Source: CALINB01 sp938045325 (GTDB lineage Bacteria > Pseudomonadota > Alphaproteobacteria > Rhodospirillales > CALINB01). From it: a stretch of 64,000 bases of DNA. The stretch is taken from positions 124,001 to 188,000 of the forward strand of contig JAYNQW010000001.1 of the NCBI GenBank assembly GCA_038114465.1. The letters are read 5' to 3'. Positions 33,182 to 41,787 of this stretch are shown in pieces. The notes under the pieces were generated by a model. It saw nothing but the letters and a program-made list of their open reading frames with translations. It ran no database searches and was not told the DNA's origin. Position numbers and translations under genes: made by a program. Each line of letters begins with the position of its first letter. The first letter of the stretch is position 1.

Positions 33182-35755
33182 TTAAAGCTGGCGCGAAACT
33201 TCTTCAACTTCGAAGCACTCGATGACGTCGCCTTCTTTTAAATCTTGATAATTGGTAAACGCCATGCCGCATTCATTGCCTGTTTGGACTTCGCGGACAT
33301 CATCCTGGAAGCGTTTCAGCTGCGCTAAGTCGCCTTCATGAATAACGACATCGTCGCGTAATAGCCTGACTTTAGCGCCGCGGCGGACTTGACCGTCGAT
33401 CACCTTGCAACCGGCAATTTTGCCAACTTTGGAAATGTTGAAGACCTCCAAGATTTCCGCATTGCCGATGATGGTTTCGCGAATGCTCGGCGCCAACAGG
33501 CCCGACAAAGCCTGTCTTAAATCGTCCGTTAAATTATAAATGATTGAATAGTAGCGAATTTCAACATTATCGCGTTTTGCCAGCATGCGCGCCTGCGGAT
33601 TGGCGCGCACATTAAAACCAATGATCAAGGCCTCAGAGGCCTGCGATAAAATCACATCGGATTCATTAATGCCGCCAACACCGGCATGAAGAATCTCAAT
33701 TTTAACCTCGTCCGTACTCATGTCCTCGAGCGCATTGATAATAGCCTCAACCGAACCGTGAACATCGGCTTTAATCACAACCGGCAATGCTTTCGCTTCT
33801 TCCGAACCGTCTTGAATTTTTTCGAACATCTGCTCGAGTGTACCGCGCGCCGAAGCAGCCGCTTTCTTTTCGCGTTCTTTGCGTTGACGGAATTCGCAAA
33901 CTTCCCGCGCCCGGTTTTCATTGTCGACGACGACGACTTCATCACCCGCCGCCGGCGTGCCGTTTAAGCCGAGAATTTCGACCGGCATGGAAGGCCCCGC
34001 TTCTTTCAGTTCCTGACCGTGCGCATCAAGCATGGCGCGTACCCGGCCCCATTCGGATCCAGCAATGACGATATCACCGCCGCGCAGCGTACCCCGCTGC
34101 ACCAAAACTGTCGCAACCGAACCGCGGCCTTGTTCCATTTTCGCTTCGACAATCACGCCCTCGGCAGGCCGGGCCGGATTGGCCTTCAGATCGAGAATTT
34201 CCGATTGCAGCAGGATGGCCTCTTCGAGTTTATCGAGATTGGTTTTTTCCTTAGCCGAAACCTCGATATCCAAAATTTCGCCGCCCATTTGCTCAACCAC
34301 GAGATCATGCTGCAGCAAGTCGGTCCGCACACGCTGCGGATTGGCTTCCGGCCGGTCCATCTTATTAATCGCGACAATGACCGGCACCTCGGCCGCCTTG
34401 GCATGGTGAATGGCCTCAACCGTCTGTGGCATGATGCCGTCATCGGCGGCCACCACCAGGACGACCAGATCGGTCACTTTGGCACCGCGCGAACGCATTT
34501 CGGTAAAGGCGGCGTGACCCGGCGTATCAATAAAGGTGATCTTGTCGCCCGACGCCATCGTGATTTGATAGGCACCGATATGCTGCGTGATACCGCCGGC
34601 TTCGCCGGAAACAACATCGGTTTCGCGCAAGGCATCGAGCAACGATGTTTTGCCGTGATCGACATGCCCCATAACCGTCACAACCGGTGGACGAGGCTGC
34701 AGTTTGTCATCGGAATCCTGCTCGCCCGACAAGCCGAGCTCAACGTCGGATTCACTGACCCGCTTAATTTTGTGGCCAAATTCGGTCACCACCAGTTCGG
34801 CTGTGTCCGCGTCAATCACTTGATTGGCGGTCGCCATGACGTCCATCTTCATCAAAAGCTTGATGACATCGACACTCCGCTCCGCCATCCGGTTGGCCAG
34901 TTCCTGCACCGTAATGGTTTCCGGCACCGTAACTTCGCGGAAGATTTTTTGCGATGGGTCGTCTTGCAACGATTGACGTTCTTTTTGACGCTGCTTTTCG
35001 CGCGCGCGGCGCACGGAGGCTAGACTGCGGGTCCGTTCCTCGCCGTCTTCGCTGCCCAGCGCCGCCGAAATTGTCAGCTTGCCGGAACGGCGGCGCTCAC
35101 CGCGCCGCATCGAGGGAGCGCGTTTCGGCTGCTCCGGACGGCCTCGCGCGGTCCGGCGGGCCTCGCCTTCTTCTTCGGCATCATTTTCTTTTAATTTAGC
35201 CGCCGCCGAAGCCGCCGATAATTTTGCCCGCTCCTCGCGCTGGCGATCCTCGTCTTCTTTTTGCCGGCGGACATCCTGTTGGGCCGCATTGTCGGCTTCC
35301 GGTTCAGCAGCCGCCGGCTCTTCGGTTTCCGTTTCCTCCGGTTCTTCTTCAACTTCTTTTCGGACCGGCTCAAATCGGCTGGTGATGGCGCCCGGCTCAT
35401 TTTGATCTTTGGTGCCGGCGTCCTGCAAGGCGCGCGCACGCGCGGCCTTTTCTTGTTCCGTTAAACGCGAAAGGGCGGCTTTATCCTCTTTAATTTCTTC
35501 CGGTTTTTTCGCGCTTTCTTCGTTTTTCTCGTCGAATTCTTTGGGCGCATCTTTGACCTCGGTCATCGCGCCGCCCGAGTCCTGCGTAAAGGTCCGTTTT
35601 TTACGAACCTCGACGGCAACCATTTTCGAGCGCCCATGCGAGAAGCTTTGGCGGACTTGCCCGCCTTCAACCGTTTTCTTTAACTCCAGCTTGCTGGGAC
35701 GCGACAAGCTCAACGGTTTCTTACTCGATTTCGTTTCTTTTTCCGTTTCGGCCAT
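33182..35755 (-). CDS. infB: Translation initiation factor IF-2
   Basis: GTPase that places initiator tRNA on the 30S subunit. A long charged N-terminal region (to about residue 265) contains Glu- and Lys-rich low-complexity sequence. Then comes the IF2N domain ITVQELANRMAERSVDVIKLL, and the GTPase with G1 GHVDHGKT (363-370), DTPGHAAF and NKMD. Domains II-IV end in CEFEV-like CFEVEEV near the C-terminus. The start is the ATG at 35755; it overlaps the end of ylxR closely. At 857 residues it matches alphaproteobacterial IF-2. Confidence 0.97.
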   Translation of the reverse strand: MAETEKETKSSKKPLSLSRPSKLELKKTVEGGQVRQSFSHGRSKMVAVEVRKKRTFTQDSGGAMTEVKDAPKEFDEKNEESAKKPEEIKEDKAALSRLTEQEKAARARALQDAGTKDQNEPGAITSRFEPVRKEVEEEPEETETEEPAAAEPEADNAAQQDVRRQKEDEDRQREERAKLSAASAAAKLKENDAEEEGEARRTARGRPEQPKRAPSMRRGERRRSGKLTISAALGSEDGEERTRSLASVRRAREKQRQKERQSLQDDPSQKIFREVTVPETITVQELANRMAERSVDVIKLLMKMDVMATANQVIDADTAELVVTEFGHKIKRVSESDVELGLSGEQDSDDKLQPRPPVVTVMGHVDHGKTSLLDALRETDVVSGEAGGITQHIGAYQITMASGDKITFIDTPGHAAFTEMRSRGAKVTDLVVLVVAADDGIMPQTVEAIHHAKAAEVPVIVAINKMDRPEANPQRVRTDLLQHDLVVEQMGGEILDIEVSAKEKTNLDKLEEAILLQSEILDLKANPARPAEGVIVEAKMEQGRGSVATVLVQRGTLRGGDIVIAGSEWGRVRAMLDAHGQELKEAGPSMPVEILGLNGTPAAGDEVVVVDNENRAREVCEFRQRKEREKKAAASARGTLEQMFEKIQDGSEEAKALPVVIKADVHGSVEAIINALEDMSTDEVKIEILHAGVGGINESDVILSQASEALIIGFNVRANPQARMLAKRDNVEIRYYSIIYNLTDDLRQALSGLLAPSIRETIIGNAEILEVFNISKVGKIAGCKVIDGQVRRGAKVRLLRDDVVIHEGDLAQLKRFQDDVREVQTGNECGMAFTNYQDLKEGDVIECFEVEEVSRQL

Positions 35756-35756
35756 A

Positions 35757-36407
35757 TTAACCAAGCGCCTTTATTGCTCTATCTTTATTCGTCTTATGAT
35801 TCTGCGTCTGACGTAAACCCGCGAGCCGTTGCAGATCAACATGTAACTGTTCCGCCATAGGGCCATCGGCAACCGCGACATAAACCGTCCGTTCGCGGTC
35901 AAAGACCCGGCCAAGCTCCTCGCCTGTGAGCGCGGATTTAACCATCTTATCAAATCCGATCTCCTGAGCACTACCGCCGGCATCGGCGGCCATAATGATC
36001 AGGGCTGCCTTGCCGGCCTTCAACCAAGACGCGGCTTTTTCATGACCCATGACGGCCTGACCCGCCCGGCGGGCCATGCCGATACGGTCCTGGCAACGAC
36101 GGACAAGAAGCGTTTCCAGCCGCTGAATGAGATCAGCCGGAACACTCACCGCCGCCCGGGCCGCCTTCGCGAATAGCCGTTTAGACACCGCTGCCTCAAG
36201 CGTGCCACGTTCGGCACATAACCACATGCCCCGGCCCGGCAAACGCTCGGCCGGATCAGGCGTAACTTCACCGGACGGGCCGACAACAAATCGGATCATC
36301 GCGGACTTCTCCAGCCGCTCGCCGCTCACCAAACAATGACGCACGGTTTGATGGCGCGCGCTTTGCCGGTGATCTGCAATATGTTCCTGATCGAGAGTCG
36401 TCATCAT
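35757..36407 (-). CDS. ylxR: YlxR (DUF448) RNA-binding domain protein with C-terminal L7Ae-like domain
   Basis: A 216-residue protein in the nusA-infB position. The N-terminal DUF448/YlxR domain has RHCLVSGERLEKSAMIRFVV and LPGRGMWLC. The C-terminal half (from about residue 90) contains RIGMARRAGQAVMGHEKAASWLKAG, typical of an L7Ae/L30e-like RNA-binding fold. This two-domain form is usual in alphaproteobacteria. YlxR has been linked to RNase P in other bacteria; its role here is not determined. Confidence 0.9.
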   Translation of the reverse strand: MMTTLDQEHIADHRQSARHQTVRHCLVSGERLEKSAMIRFVVGPSGEVTPDPAERLPGRGMWLCAERGTLEAAVSKRLFAKAARAAVSVPADLIQRLETLLVRRCQDRIGMARRAGQAVMGHEKAASWLKAGKAALIIMAADAGGSAQEIGFDKMVKSALTGEELGRVFDRERTVYVAVADGPMAEQLHVDLQRLAGLRQTQNHKTNKDRAIKALG

Positions 36408-36465
36408 TGCCGTAACGTCCTAATCGTTTACTTGCCGCCCTTTTTTGGACCGCAGAATTCAATCG

Positions 36466-38058
36466 CTATTCCTTTGCTGGCTCCGTTTCGTCCGCCGTAA
36501 CCTCACCCGCTTCCTCACCGGCGGCGGCTTCCTTGTCTTCGTCTTCAAACCAATGGGCCCGGGCCGCCATGATGATTTCATTGGCCTGCTCTTCGTTCAG
36601 CGATTTTGCCGGCAGAAATTCGAGCAACTCATCACTGGCCAAATCGGCAAGGTCGTCCCGTGTCTTGATCTCATTTTCACCCAGCGCGACCAACATGGCC
36701 GGTGTCAGGCCCTCAAGAGACATTAGATCATCGGTAATGCCGAGCTCTTTACTGCGGGCCGCGAGTATTTCATCCCGCTCTTCCAAATAGGCCTTGGCAC
36801 GAGCCTGGAGTTCCTCGGAAATACCTTCATCGAATCCTTCGATGCCCGTTAAATCTTCGATCGGCACAAAGGCAACTTCCTCGACAGAGGTGAATCCTTC
36901 CGTCACGAGAAGGTGGGCGATGACATCATCGACATCAAGGCTATCGATGAACTGCTGCGACAACGCCTTAAACTCTTCCGTGCGGCGGTCGGATTCTTCA
37001 GCTTCCGTGAGGATGTCGATATCCCAGCCCGACAGCTGCGATGCAAGACGCACGTTTTGACCGCGCCGACCAATCGCCAAACTCAATTGGTCATCCGGCA
37101 CGACAACTTCGATCCGGTGCGCTTCTTCATCCAAAACAACTTTCGCGACTTCCGCCGGCGCCAGCGCATTAACGATAAACGTCGCCGGATCCGGTGACCA
37201 TTGGATGATGTCGATTTTCTCACCCTGCAGTTCACCGACGACGGCTTGGACTCGCGAACCGCGCATACCGATACACGGCCCGACAGGATCAATACTGGCG
37301 TCATGGGAAACCACGGCGATTTTCGCACGTGATCCGGGATCCCGGGCCACCGATTGAATTTCAATAATACCGTCGTAAATCTCGGGTACTTCCTGTGAAA
37401 ACAGTTTCGCCATAAACTGCGGATGAGACCGTGAAAGAAAGATTTGCGGCCCGCGGGTTTCTTCGCGCACGTCCATAATATAAGCGCGCACGCGGTCACC
37501 ATTATTAAAGTGTTCACGCGGAATACATTCATCGCGCCGTAATAACGCTTCGGCCCGGCCCAGATCGACAATCACGTTGCCGAACTCGATACGCTTGACG
37601 AGACCATTGACCACTTCGCCGATCCGGTCTTTGTATTCGGCAAATTGGCGCTTGCGCTCGGCATCGCGGACTTTCTGAACGATGACCTGTTTCGCGGTTT
37701 GCGCGGCAATACGCCCAAAATCAATCGGCGGCAGCGGGTCAACCAGGAATTCGCCAACGGCGGCGTCCTTTTTCTTTTTCTTCGCATCCTTTAAAAGAAT
37801 TTGCGTCGATTCATTTTCAAGCTCTTCGACGACTTCCGTATAGCGGGCCAGCGAGATCTCGCCGTTCGAGCGATTAATTTCGGCGCGAATATCATTTTCA
37901 TGACCGTATTTCGAACGGCCGGCCTTTTGAATGGCCTGCTCCATCGCTTCGATGACTTCGTCTTGCTCAATGCCCTTATCACGGGCAACAGTTTCAGCGA
38001 CCTGCAAAAGCTCGGGGCGCGCATATACCGTTTCGTTTTCCATCGTTGCTTCACTCAT
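36466..38058 (-). CDS. nusA: Transcription termination/antitermination protein NusA
   Basis: RNA-polymerase-binding elongation factor of 530 residues. The N-terminal polymerase-binding domain is followed by an S1 domain (GEVVNGLVKRIEFGNVIVDLGRAEA) and two KH domains (DPVGPCIGMRGSRVQAVVGEL; AIGRRGQNVRLASQLSGWDI). Two C-terminal acidic helical repeats follow (VEEVAFVPIEDLTGIEGF; LTPAMLVALGENEIKT). The start at 38058 has AGGAGA 12 bases upstream; an ATG five codons later is possible. rimP lies 5 bases upstream. Confidence 0.97.
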   Translation of the reverse strand: MSEATMENETVYARPELLQVAETVARDKGIEQDEVIEAMEQAIQKAGRSKYGHENDIRAEINRSNGEISLARYTEVVEELENESTQILLKDAKKKKKDAAVGEFLVDPLPPIDFGRIAAQTAKQVIVQKVRDAERKRQFAEYKDRIGEVVNGLVKRIEFGNVIVDLGRAEALLRRDECIPREHFNNGDRVRAYIMDVREETRGPQIFLSRSHPQFMAKLFSQEVPEIYDGIIEIQSVARDPGSRAKIAVVSHDASIDPVGPCIGMRGSRVQAVVGELQGEKIDIIQWSPDPATFIVNALAPAEVAKVVLDEEAHRIEVVVPDDQLSLAIGRRGQNVRLASQLSGWDIDILTEAEESDRRTEEFKALSQQFIDSLDVDDVIAHLLVTEGFTSVEEVAFVPIEDLTGIEGFDEGISEELQARAKAYLEERDEILAARSKELGITDDLMSLEGLTPAMLVALGENEIKTRDDLADLASDELLEFLPAKSLNEEQANEIIMAARAHWFEDEDKEAAAGEEAGEVTADETEPAKE

Positions 38059-38063
38059 GACTC

Positions 38064-38561
38064 TTAATGTTCTCCTGCTGCTGCCAGCATTTCATCTGTA
38101 ACGATTAACTTGGCACGGCCGATATCCTCATACGGCAGTTGCCATTCTGTATCCTCACCGGCCAAACGGACATGATCGTCTTCAAGGCCTAAGATCGTGC
38201 CGCGATACCGTTTGCGGCCGTCGATCGGTTGTTCCAGTTCGACTTTGGCTTCAAAACCGGCAAACCGTTCAAAATCCTCACGCCGGGTTAAGGGGCGGTC
38301 CATCCCGGGCGAGCTGACTTCAAGGTCATAACTATCCCGAATCGGATCCTCGACATCCAAAATCGCCGAAATCGCCCGGCTTACCTTTGCACAATCATCA
38401 ACATGCATCGGGTTTAAATCTTTGCGCTCGATCATCACCTGCAGGCGCATTTCTTTCTGTCCCATGATTTGGACCCGAACGATCGAAAACCCAAGATCTT
38501 CGACACTCGGCGTGATTAAGCGTTCGATCGTCCGCGCAATGCCCGCTTCTGATGTCGCCAC
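38064..38561 (-). CDS. rimP: Ribosome maturation factor RimP
   Basis: Protein that helps assemble the 30S subunit. Of 165 residues, the N-terminal domain shows EDLGFSIVRVQIMG and LQVMIERKDLNPMHVDDCAKVSRAISAILD. The C-terminal SH3-like barrel has YDLEVSSPGMDRPLTRREDFERF. I chose the GTG at 38561 because GAGGATAACGAGC gives a good ribosome site. The frame is open to 38642, but that part overlaps a terminator and shows no conservation. First gene of the nusA-infB operon. Confidence 0.94.
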   Translation of the reverse strand: MATSEAGIARTIERLITPSVEDLGFSIVRVQIMGQKEMRLQVMIERKDLNPMHVDDCAKVSRAISAILDVEDPIRDSYDLEVSSPGMDRPLTRREDFERFAGFEAKVELEQPIDGRKRYRGTILGLEDDHVRLAGEDTEWQLPYEDIGRAKLIVTDEMLAAAGEH

Positions 38562-38607
38562 GCTCGTTATCCTCTTCGGTACCGCCCGGCACAAACCGGT
38601 AGCCCCT

Positions 38608-38635
38608 AAAACAAAAGGTGGGCCACAGGCCCACC
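38608..38635 (-). terminator. Strong Rho-independent terminator upstream of rimP
   Basis: On the minus strand GGTGGGCC and GGCCCACC form a perfect 8-bp GC-rich stem with a 3-base loop, followed by TTTTGTTTTA. It lies 47 bases before the rimP GTG and 14 bases after a 16-codon open frame, so it may work as an attenuator rather than a simple terminator of trmB. Confidence 0.8.
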
Positions 38636-38649
38636 CCATCAAACCTCTT

Positions 38650-38700
38650 CTATTTAGGTCTAACGAGAATGCTCATCTCGAGACCCCTATAAAATATCAT
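38650..38700 (-). CDS. Possible 16-residue leader peptide ahead of rimP
   Basis: A short frame starts with ATG at 38700 and ends with TAG at 38650 on the minus strand. AGGAG lies 6 bases upstream of the ATG, a textbook ribosome site. The peptide reads MIFYRGLEMSILVRPK and contains two arginines with AGG and AGA codons. A strong terminator starts 14 bases after its stop. The layout is that of an attenuation leader, but no antiterminator pairing was proven and such a short frame can arise by chance. Confidence 0.3.
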   Translation of the reverse strand: MIFYRGLEMSILVRPK

Positions 38701-38850
38701 TCCGAACTCCTGAAAAACAAGGGGTTTTTACGATTCCCCCTGTGGCGGCGCTGAGGCACGGCGGGCAAAACGCCGTCACCGCCTCGCTTGGCGTCGGATA
38801 TTATTCCGCCCGCGCAACCAAATTTATCTGATTTTCGCGTATTTTCGCCC

Positions 38851-39573
38851 TCAGACCGAACGGGGCCGGCGGCAAATGCGCAGGTAGGTGCACGCCCCGC
38901 CATGCTTATTAGTTTTAGATTCATAGCGGGTCTGAACCCAATCTTCCGGCGGCACCTGCCAATCGATGCACCGGCGAACCGGCCACGAAAAATCGGGATG
39001 GTGCAGCACGTGTTCGAGCGCCCATCGAGTATAACCGGCGTGATCACTGGCAAACCGCAACTCGGCATTGTCCTTCATCGACCGCGCCAGTTGATCGAGG
39101 GTTTCGCGGTTGAAAAACCGGCGGCGGTGATGGCGGGTCTTCGGCCAAGGGTCGGAAAATAAAATGAACACCCGGCCGAGGCTTCTCTCCGGTAAAGCCG
39201 GTAGCAATAGACGCGCGTCATCGTTAAATATTCTGATATTACCGATCGCCGATTGATCAATGGTCTTTAATAGCGACGCGACGCCGTTGATAAACGGTTC
39301 ACAGCCAATAAACCCAATCTCGGGGTATGCTAACGCCTGTCCGGCGAGATGCTCACCGGCACCGAAACCGACTTCCAGCCAAATGTTCTGAACGGGCACT
39401 TCAAACAAGCAGCCGTTATTTATAGAAGGCCCCACCGCTTCAATTGAAATTTGAAGCTTCGGCAGCAGATCATCGATAAGTCGCTGGCGTCCAGGCCGCA
39501 ATTTATGGCCGTGGCGGCGGCCGTAAAACTGTGGATGATCGAACTGTTTTCTGAACGTTTCCGATGCGCTCAA
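38851..39573 (-). CDS. trmB: tRNA (guanine-N7-)-methyltransferase
   Basis: SAM-dependent enzyme that methylates G46 of tRNA. FYGRRHGHKLRPGRQ is the usual N-terminal segment, IWLEVGFGAGEHLAGQA the SAM loop, IGCEPFINGVASLL follows, and FSDPWPKTRHHRRRFF is the family's catalytic/tRNA-binding signature. The start appears to be TTG at 39573, 5 bases after the metK stop; no ATG or GTG is suitably placed. Cotranscribed with metK. Confidence 0.93.
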   Translation of the reverse strand: MSASETFRKQFDHPQFYGRRHGHKLRPGRQRLIDDLLPKLQISIEAVGPSINNGCLFEVPVQNIWLEVGFGAGEHLAGQALAYPEIGFIGCEPFINGVASLLKTIDQSAIGNIRIFNDDARLLLPALPERSLGRVFILFSDPWPKTRHHRRRFFNRETLDQLARSMKDNAELRFASDHAGYTRWALEHVLHHPDFSWPVRRCIDWQVPPEDWVQTRYESKTNKHGGACTYLRICRRPRSV

Positions 39574-39578
39574 TTAGC

Positions 39579-40745
39579 TCAAAACGCCGATTTAAGTTGG
39601 TCGACCAAATCGGTCCGCTCCCAAGAAAATCCGCCCTCGGCATCTGGTTCGCGGCCAAAGTGGCCATACGCCGACGTCCGGGCGTAAATCGGTTTATTCA
39701 TTTCCAGGTGCTGGCGAATACCGCGCGGTGAAAGATCGACCATATCCTGGAGCGTATTCGAGAGTTTCTCCAAATCGACCCGGTCGCTGCCGTGGGTATC
39801 GATGTAAACGGATACGGGCTTTGACACGCCGATCGCATACGCCAGCTGAATGGTGCAACGATCTGCGATGCCTGCGGCAACGACATTCTTCGCCAGATAC
39901 CGCGCGGCGTACGCCGCCGAACGGTCCACTTTCGTCGGATCTTTGCCCGAAAACGCACCACCACCATGCAGGGCACGCCCACCATAGGTATCGACAATAA
40001 TCTTCCGGCCCGTCAATCCGGTATCGCCATCCGGCCCACCGATTACAAATCGGCCGGTCGGATTGACATAGAAATGATCCTCATCGCACATCCAGCCGTC
40101 CGGCAGCACTTTTTCGACGTGCGGGCGCACCGTCTCGCGCACCTCTTCTTGAGACATATTTTCGCCGTGCTGTGTCGATACCACGACCGACGTCGCGCCG
40201 ACCGGCTTGTCGTTTTCATAGCGCAGCGTCACTTGCGATTTTGAATCCGGCTCCAGGCCTTTGTCTGTACCCGCGTGACGAGCATCCGCCATGGATTTCA
40301 AGATTTGATGGCTGAAGTGAATTGGTGCGGGCATCAACACATCGGTCTCCGTACAGGCATACCCGAACATCATGCCCTGATCGCCGGCCCCCTCATCCTT
40401 GTTGCCGGCGGCGTCAACGCCTTGGGCGATATCGGCTGATTGGGAATGAACCAAAACCTCAACGTCGGCTTTTTCCCAATGAAAGCCTTCTTGCTCGTAA
40501 CCGATCTCGCGGACACAGGAGCGAGCAATGTCTTCCATGACATCGTTGGTTACAGATGCCGGCCCACGGATCTCGCCGGCTAATACGATTTTATTGGTGG
40601 TGCACAATGTTTCGAGGCCGGAGCGAGATTCCGGTTCATCTTTAAGCATTGCATCAAGGATCGAATCCGAAATACGGTCGGAAACCTTGTCCGGATGGCC
40701 TTCAGAAACAGATTCACTGGTAAATAAATAGTTTGCGTTCGACAC
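39579..40745 (-). CDS. metK: S-adenosylmethionine synthetase
   Basis: Makes SAM from methionine and ATP. Three similar domains include LFTSESVSEGHPDKV, the ATP-site GAGDQGMMFGYA, and the phosphate loop GGGAFSGKDPTKVDRSAAY. At 388 residues it is of standard length. The start is a GTG at 40745, with GGGAGGA about 7 bases upstream. The frame is open to 40823, but without conserved residues. The 199-base leader to the HTH gene shows no SAM riboswitch I could recognise. Confidence 0.96.
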   Translation of the reverse strand: MSNANYLFTSESVSEGHPDKVSDRISDSILDAMLKDEPESRSGLETLCTTNKIVLAGEIRGPASVTNDVMEDIARSCVREIGYEQEGFHWEKADVEVLVHSQSADIAQGVDAAGNKDEGAGDQGMMFGYACTETDVLMPAPIHFSHQILKSMADARHAGTDKGLEPDSKSQVTLRYENDKPVGATSVVVSTQHGENMSQEEVRETVRPHVEKVLPDGWMCDEDHFYVNPTGRFVIGGPDGDTGLTGRKIIVDTYGGRALHGGGAFSGKDPTKVDRSAAYAARYLAKNVVAAGIADRCTIQLAYAIGVSKPVSVYIDTHGSDRVDLEKLSNTLQDMVDLSPRGIRQHLEMNKPIYARTSAYGHFGREPDAEGGFSWERTDLVDQLKSAF

Positions 40746-40944
40746 GATAAAGTCCTCCCTCGTGATCCCAAAATTAAAGTCTGGACCAGGGCCTAAAACG
40801 GTCATTCCGCATGAGGAGCCCACTTAGCCTTTTTTAATGTGGTGGCAAGTAGTCCAAATCCATCCACAGCTTTACGCAGGATGTCTGCGCGGGACTTTTC
40901 TTGCAGGCTTTAACAAATGGGTCAAGGGTAAATGAATTTTCCAA

Positions 40945-41433
40945 CTAAGCCCTTGAATCCGGGCTTTTTGCCAAAGCCTTGATGGTTTCGAATAGGCGCT
41001 TGCGTACGATTGTATCGGGAATCTGATAATAAGCCCGAACCAACTCGAGGGTCTCGCGCTTTTGGATATAATCGTCATTGGTTTTCGTTTTGTTGTTGCC
41101 ACGGGCGCCATTTGTTCGCGAAGAAGCGGCTTTGGTGTCCGTTCCTTCGAAAAAGAAAGATACCGGCACCTCTAAAATCTGACTGAATTCATGCAACCGG
41201 CTGGCCCCGATCCGATTGGCGCCACGCTCGTACTTCTGAATTTGCTGAAACGTGAGGCCAACCGCCTCGCCGAGTTTTTCCTGGCTCAGCCCCAACAGTG
41301 TGCGCCGCAACCGGACCCGGCTGCCGACATGAATATCAATGGGGTGCGGCGCCCCCTGATCCAATTCTGATTGCTTGGTTTTTGCCTTACCGGCCTTCCC
41401 AGATTGCGAACCTTTTTTCTGTGCCTTAGCCAT
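40945..41433 (-). CDS. XRE-family HTH regulator (PhrR/PraR type)
   Basis: A 162-residue DNA-binding protein. A basic N-terminal tail (1-28) is followed by a lambda-repressor-like HTH (GSRVRLRRTLLGLSQEKLGEA, LTFQQIQKYERGANRIGASRL). Then come a polar Asn/Thr/Lys linker and a C-terminal helix pair (LVRAYYQIPDTIVRKRLFETI). This layout and the location between lnt (actA in rhizobia) and metK match the conserved alphaproteobacterial PhrR/PraR group, where members control acid-stress or biofilm genes. Tandem operator-like repeats lie 260-300 bases upstream. Confidence 0.85.
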   Translation of the reverse strand: MAKAQKKGSQSGKAGKAKTKQSELDQGAPHPIDIHVGSRVRLRRTLLGLSQEKLGEAVGLTFQQIQKYERGANRIGASRLHEFSQILEVPVSFFFEGTDTKAASSRTNGARGNNKTKTNDDYIQKRETLELVRAYYQIPDTIVRKRLFETIKALAKSPDSRA

Positions 41434-41787
41434 TTTCCCCCGCCATTGAGCAAATCGTGTTTCTGAAATTAAATTCCGTCATGGGGATATTCGAATCACA
41501 ATTGCCTCCCTATGACGTGCTTTTGTTACAAGTCCCTGACGCCAATCAATAATTGTTACCGTAAGTCCCCCGTATTCACCGCTGCGATAATCGCTGCGAA
41601 GTGAGATCCCATCATGAGTACATAGTATCGTATTCAATCAGTTTAGCATAAAAGCGATGACAGGACCAATACATGCCCGTGTATGATTTCTCTATACGCG
41701 GTTACCACATTTGCTATACGCGATTTCCACAACATGGCCCGTCTTGACCAAGGGATTCTTGTTAGGCGTGTCGCTGAATGAAGGATA
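41434..41787. other. Non-coding gap between lnt and the HTH gene
   Basis: This 354-base stretch holds no convincing gene. It contains a tandem pair of 18-bp repeats (41692-41731), a small palindrome GCGATAATCGC near 41584-41594, and scattered TTG-type hexamers without clear -10 partners. It is probably the control region of the HTH gene and metK. Confidence 0.5.
41692..41731 (-). repeat. Tandem 18-bp operator-like direct repeat
   Basis: On the plus strand CTATACGCG-GTTACCACA (41692-41709) recurs as CTATACGCG-ATTTCCACA (41714-41731), a 22-base period. On the minus strand the units read TGTGGAAATCGCGTATAG and TGTGGTAACCGCGTATAG. Two helical turns between units suggest same-face protein binding upstream of the HTH regulator gene. 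Confidence 0.55.

Noticed and set aside
40746..40944. Possible SAM riboswitch in the metK leader
   Set aside because: I compared it with the general features of SAM-II and SAM/SAH types and found no matching pseudoknot or conserved core; only a 5-bp hairpin (CGCAG/CTGCG) is visible.
41434..41500. Short upstream frame (18 codons) overlapping the HTH gene start
   Set aside because: It has no ribosome site at proper spacing and overlaps by chance in an ATGGCTAA context.
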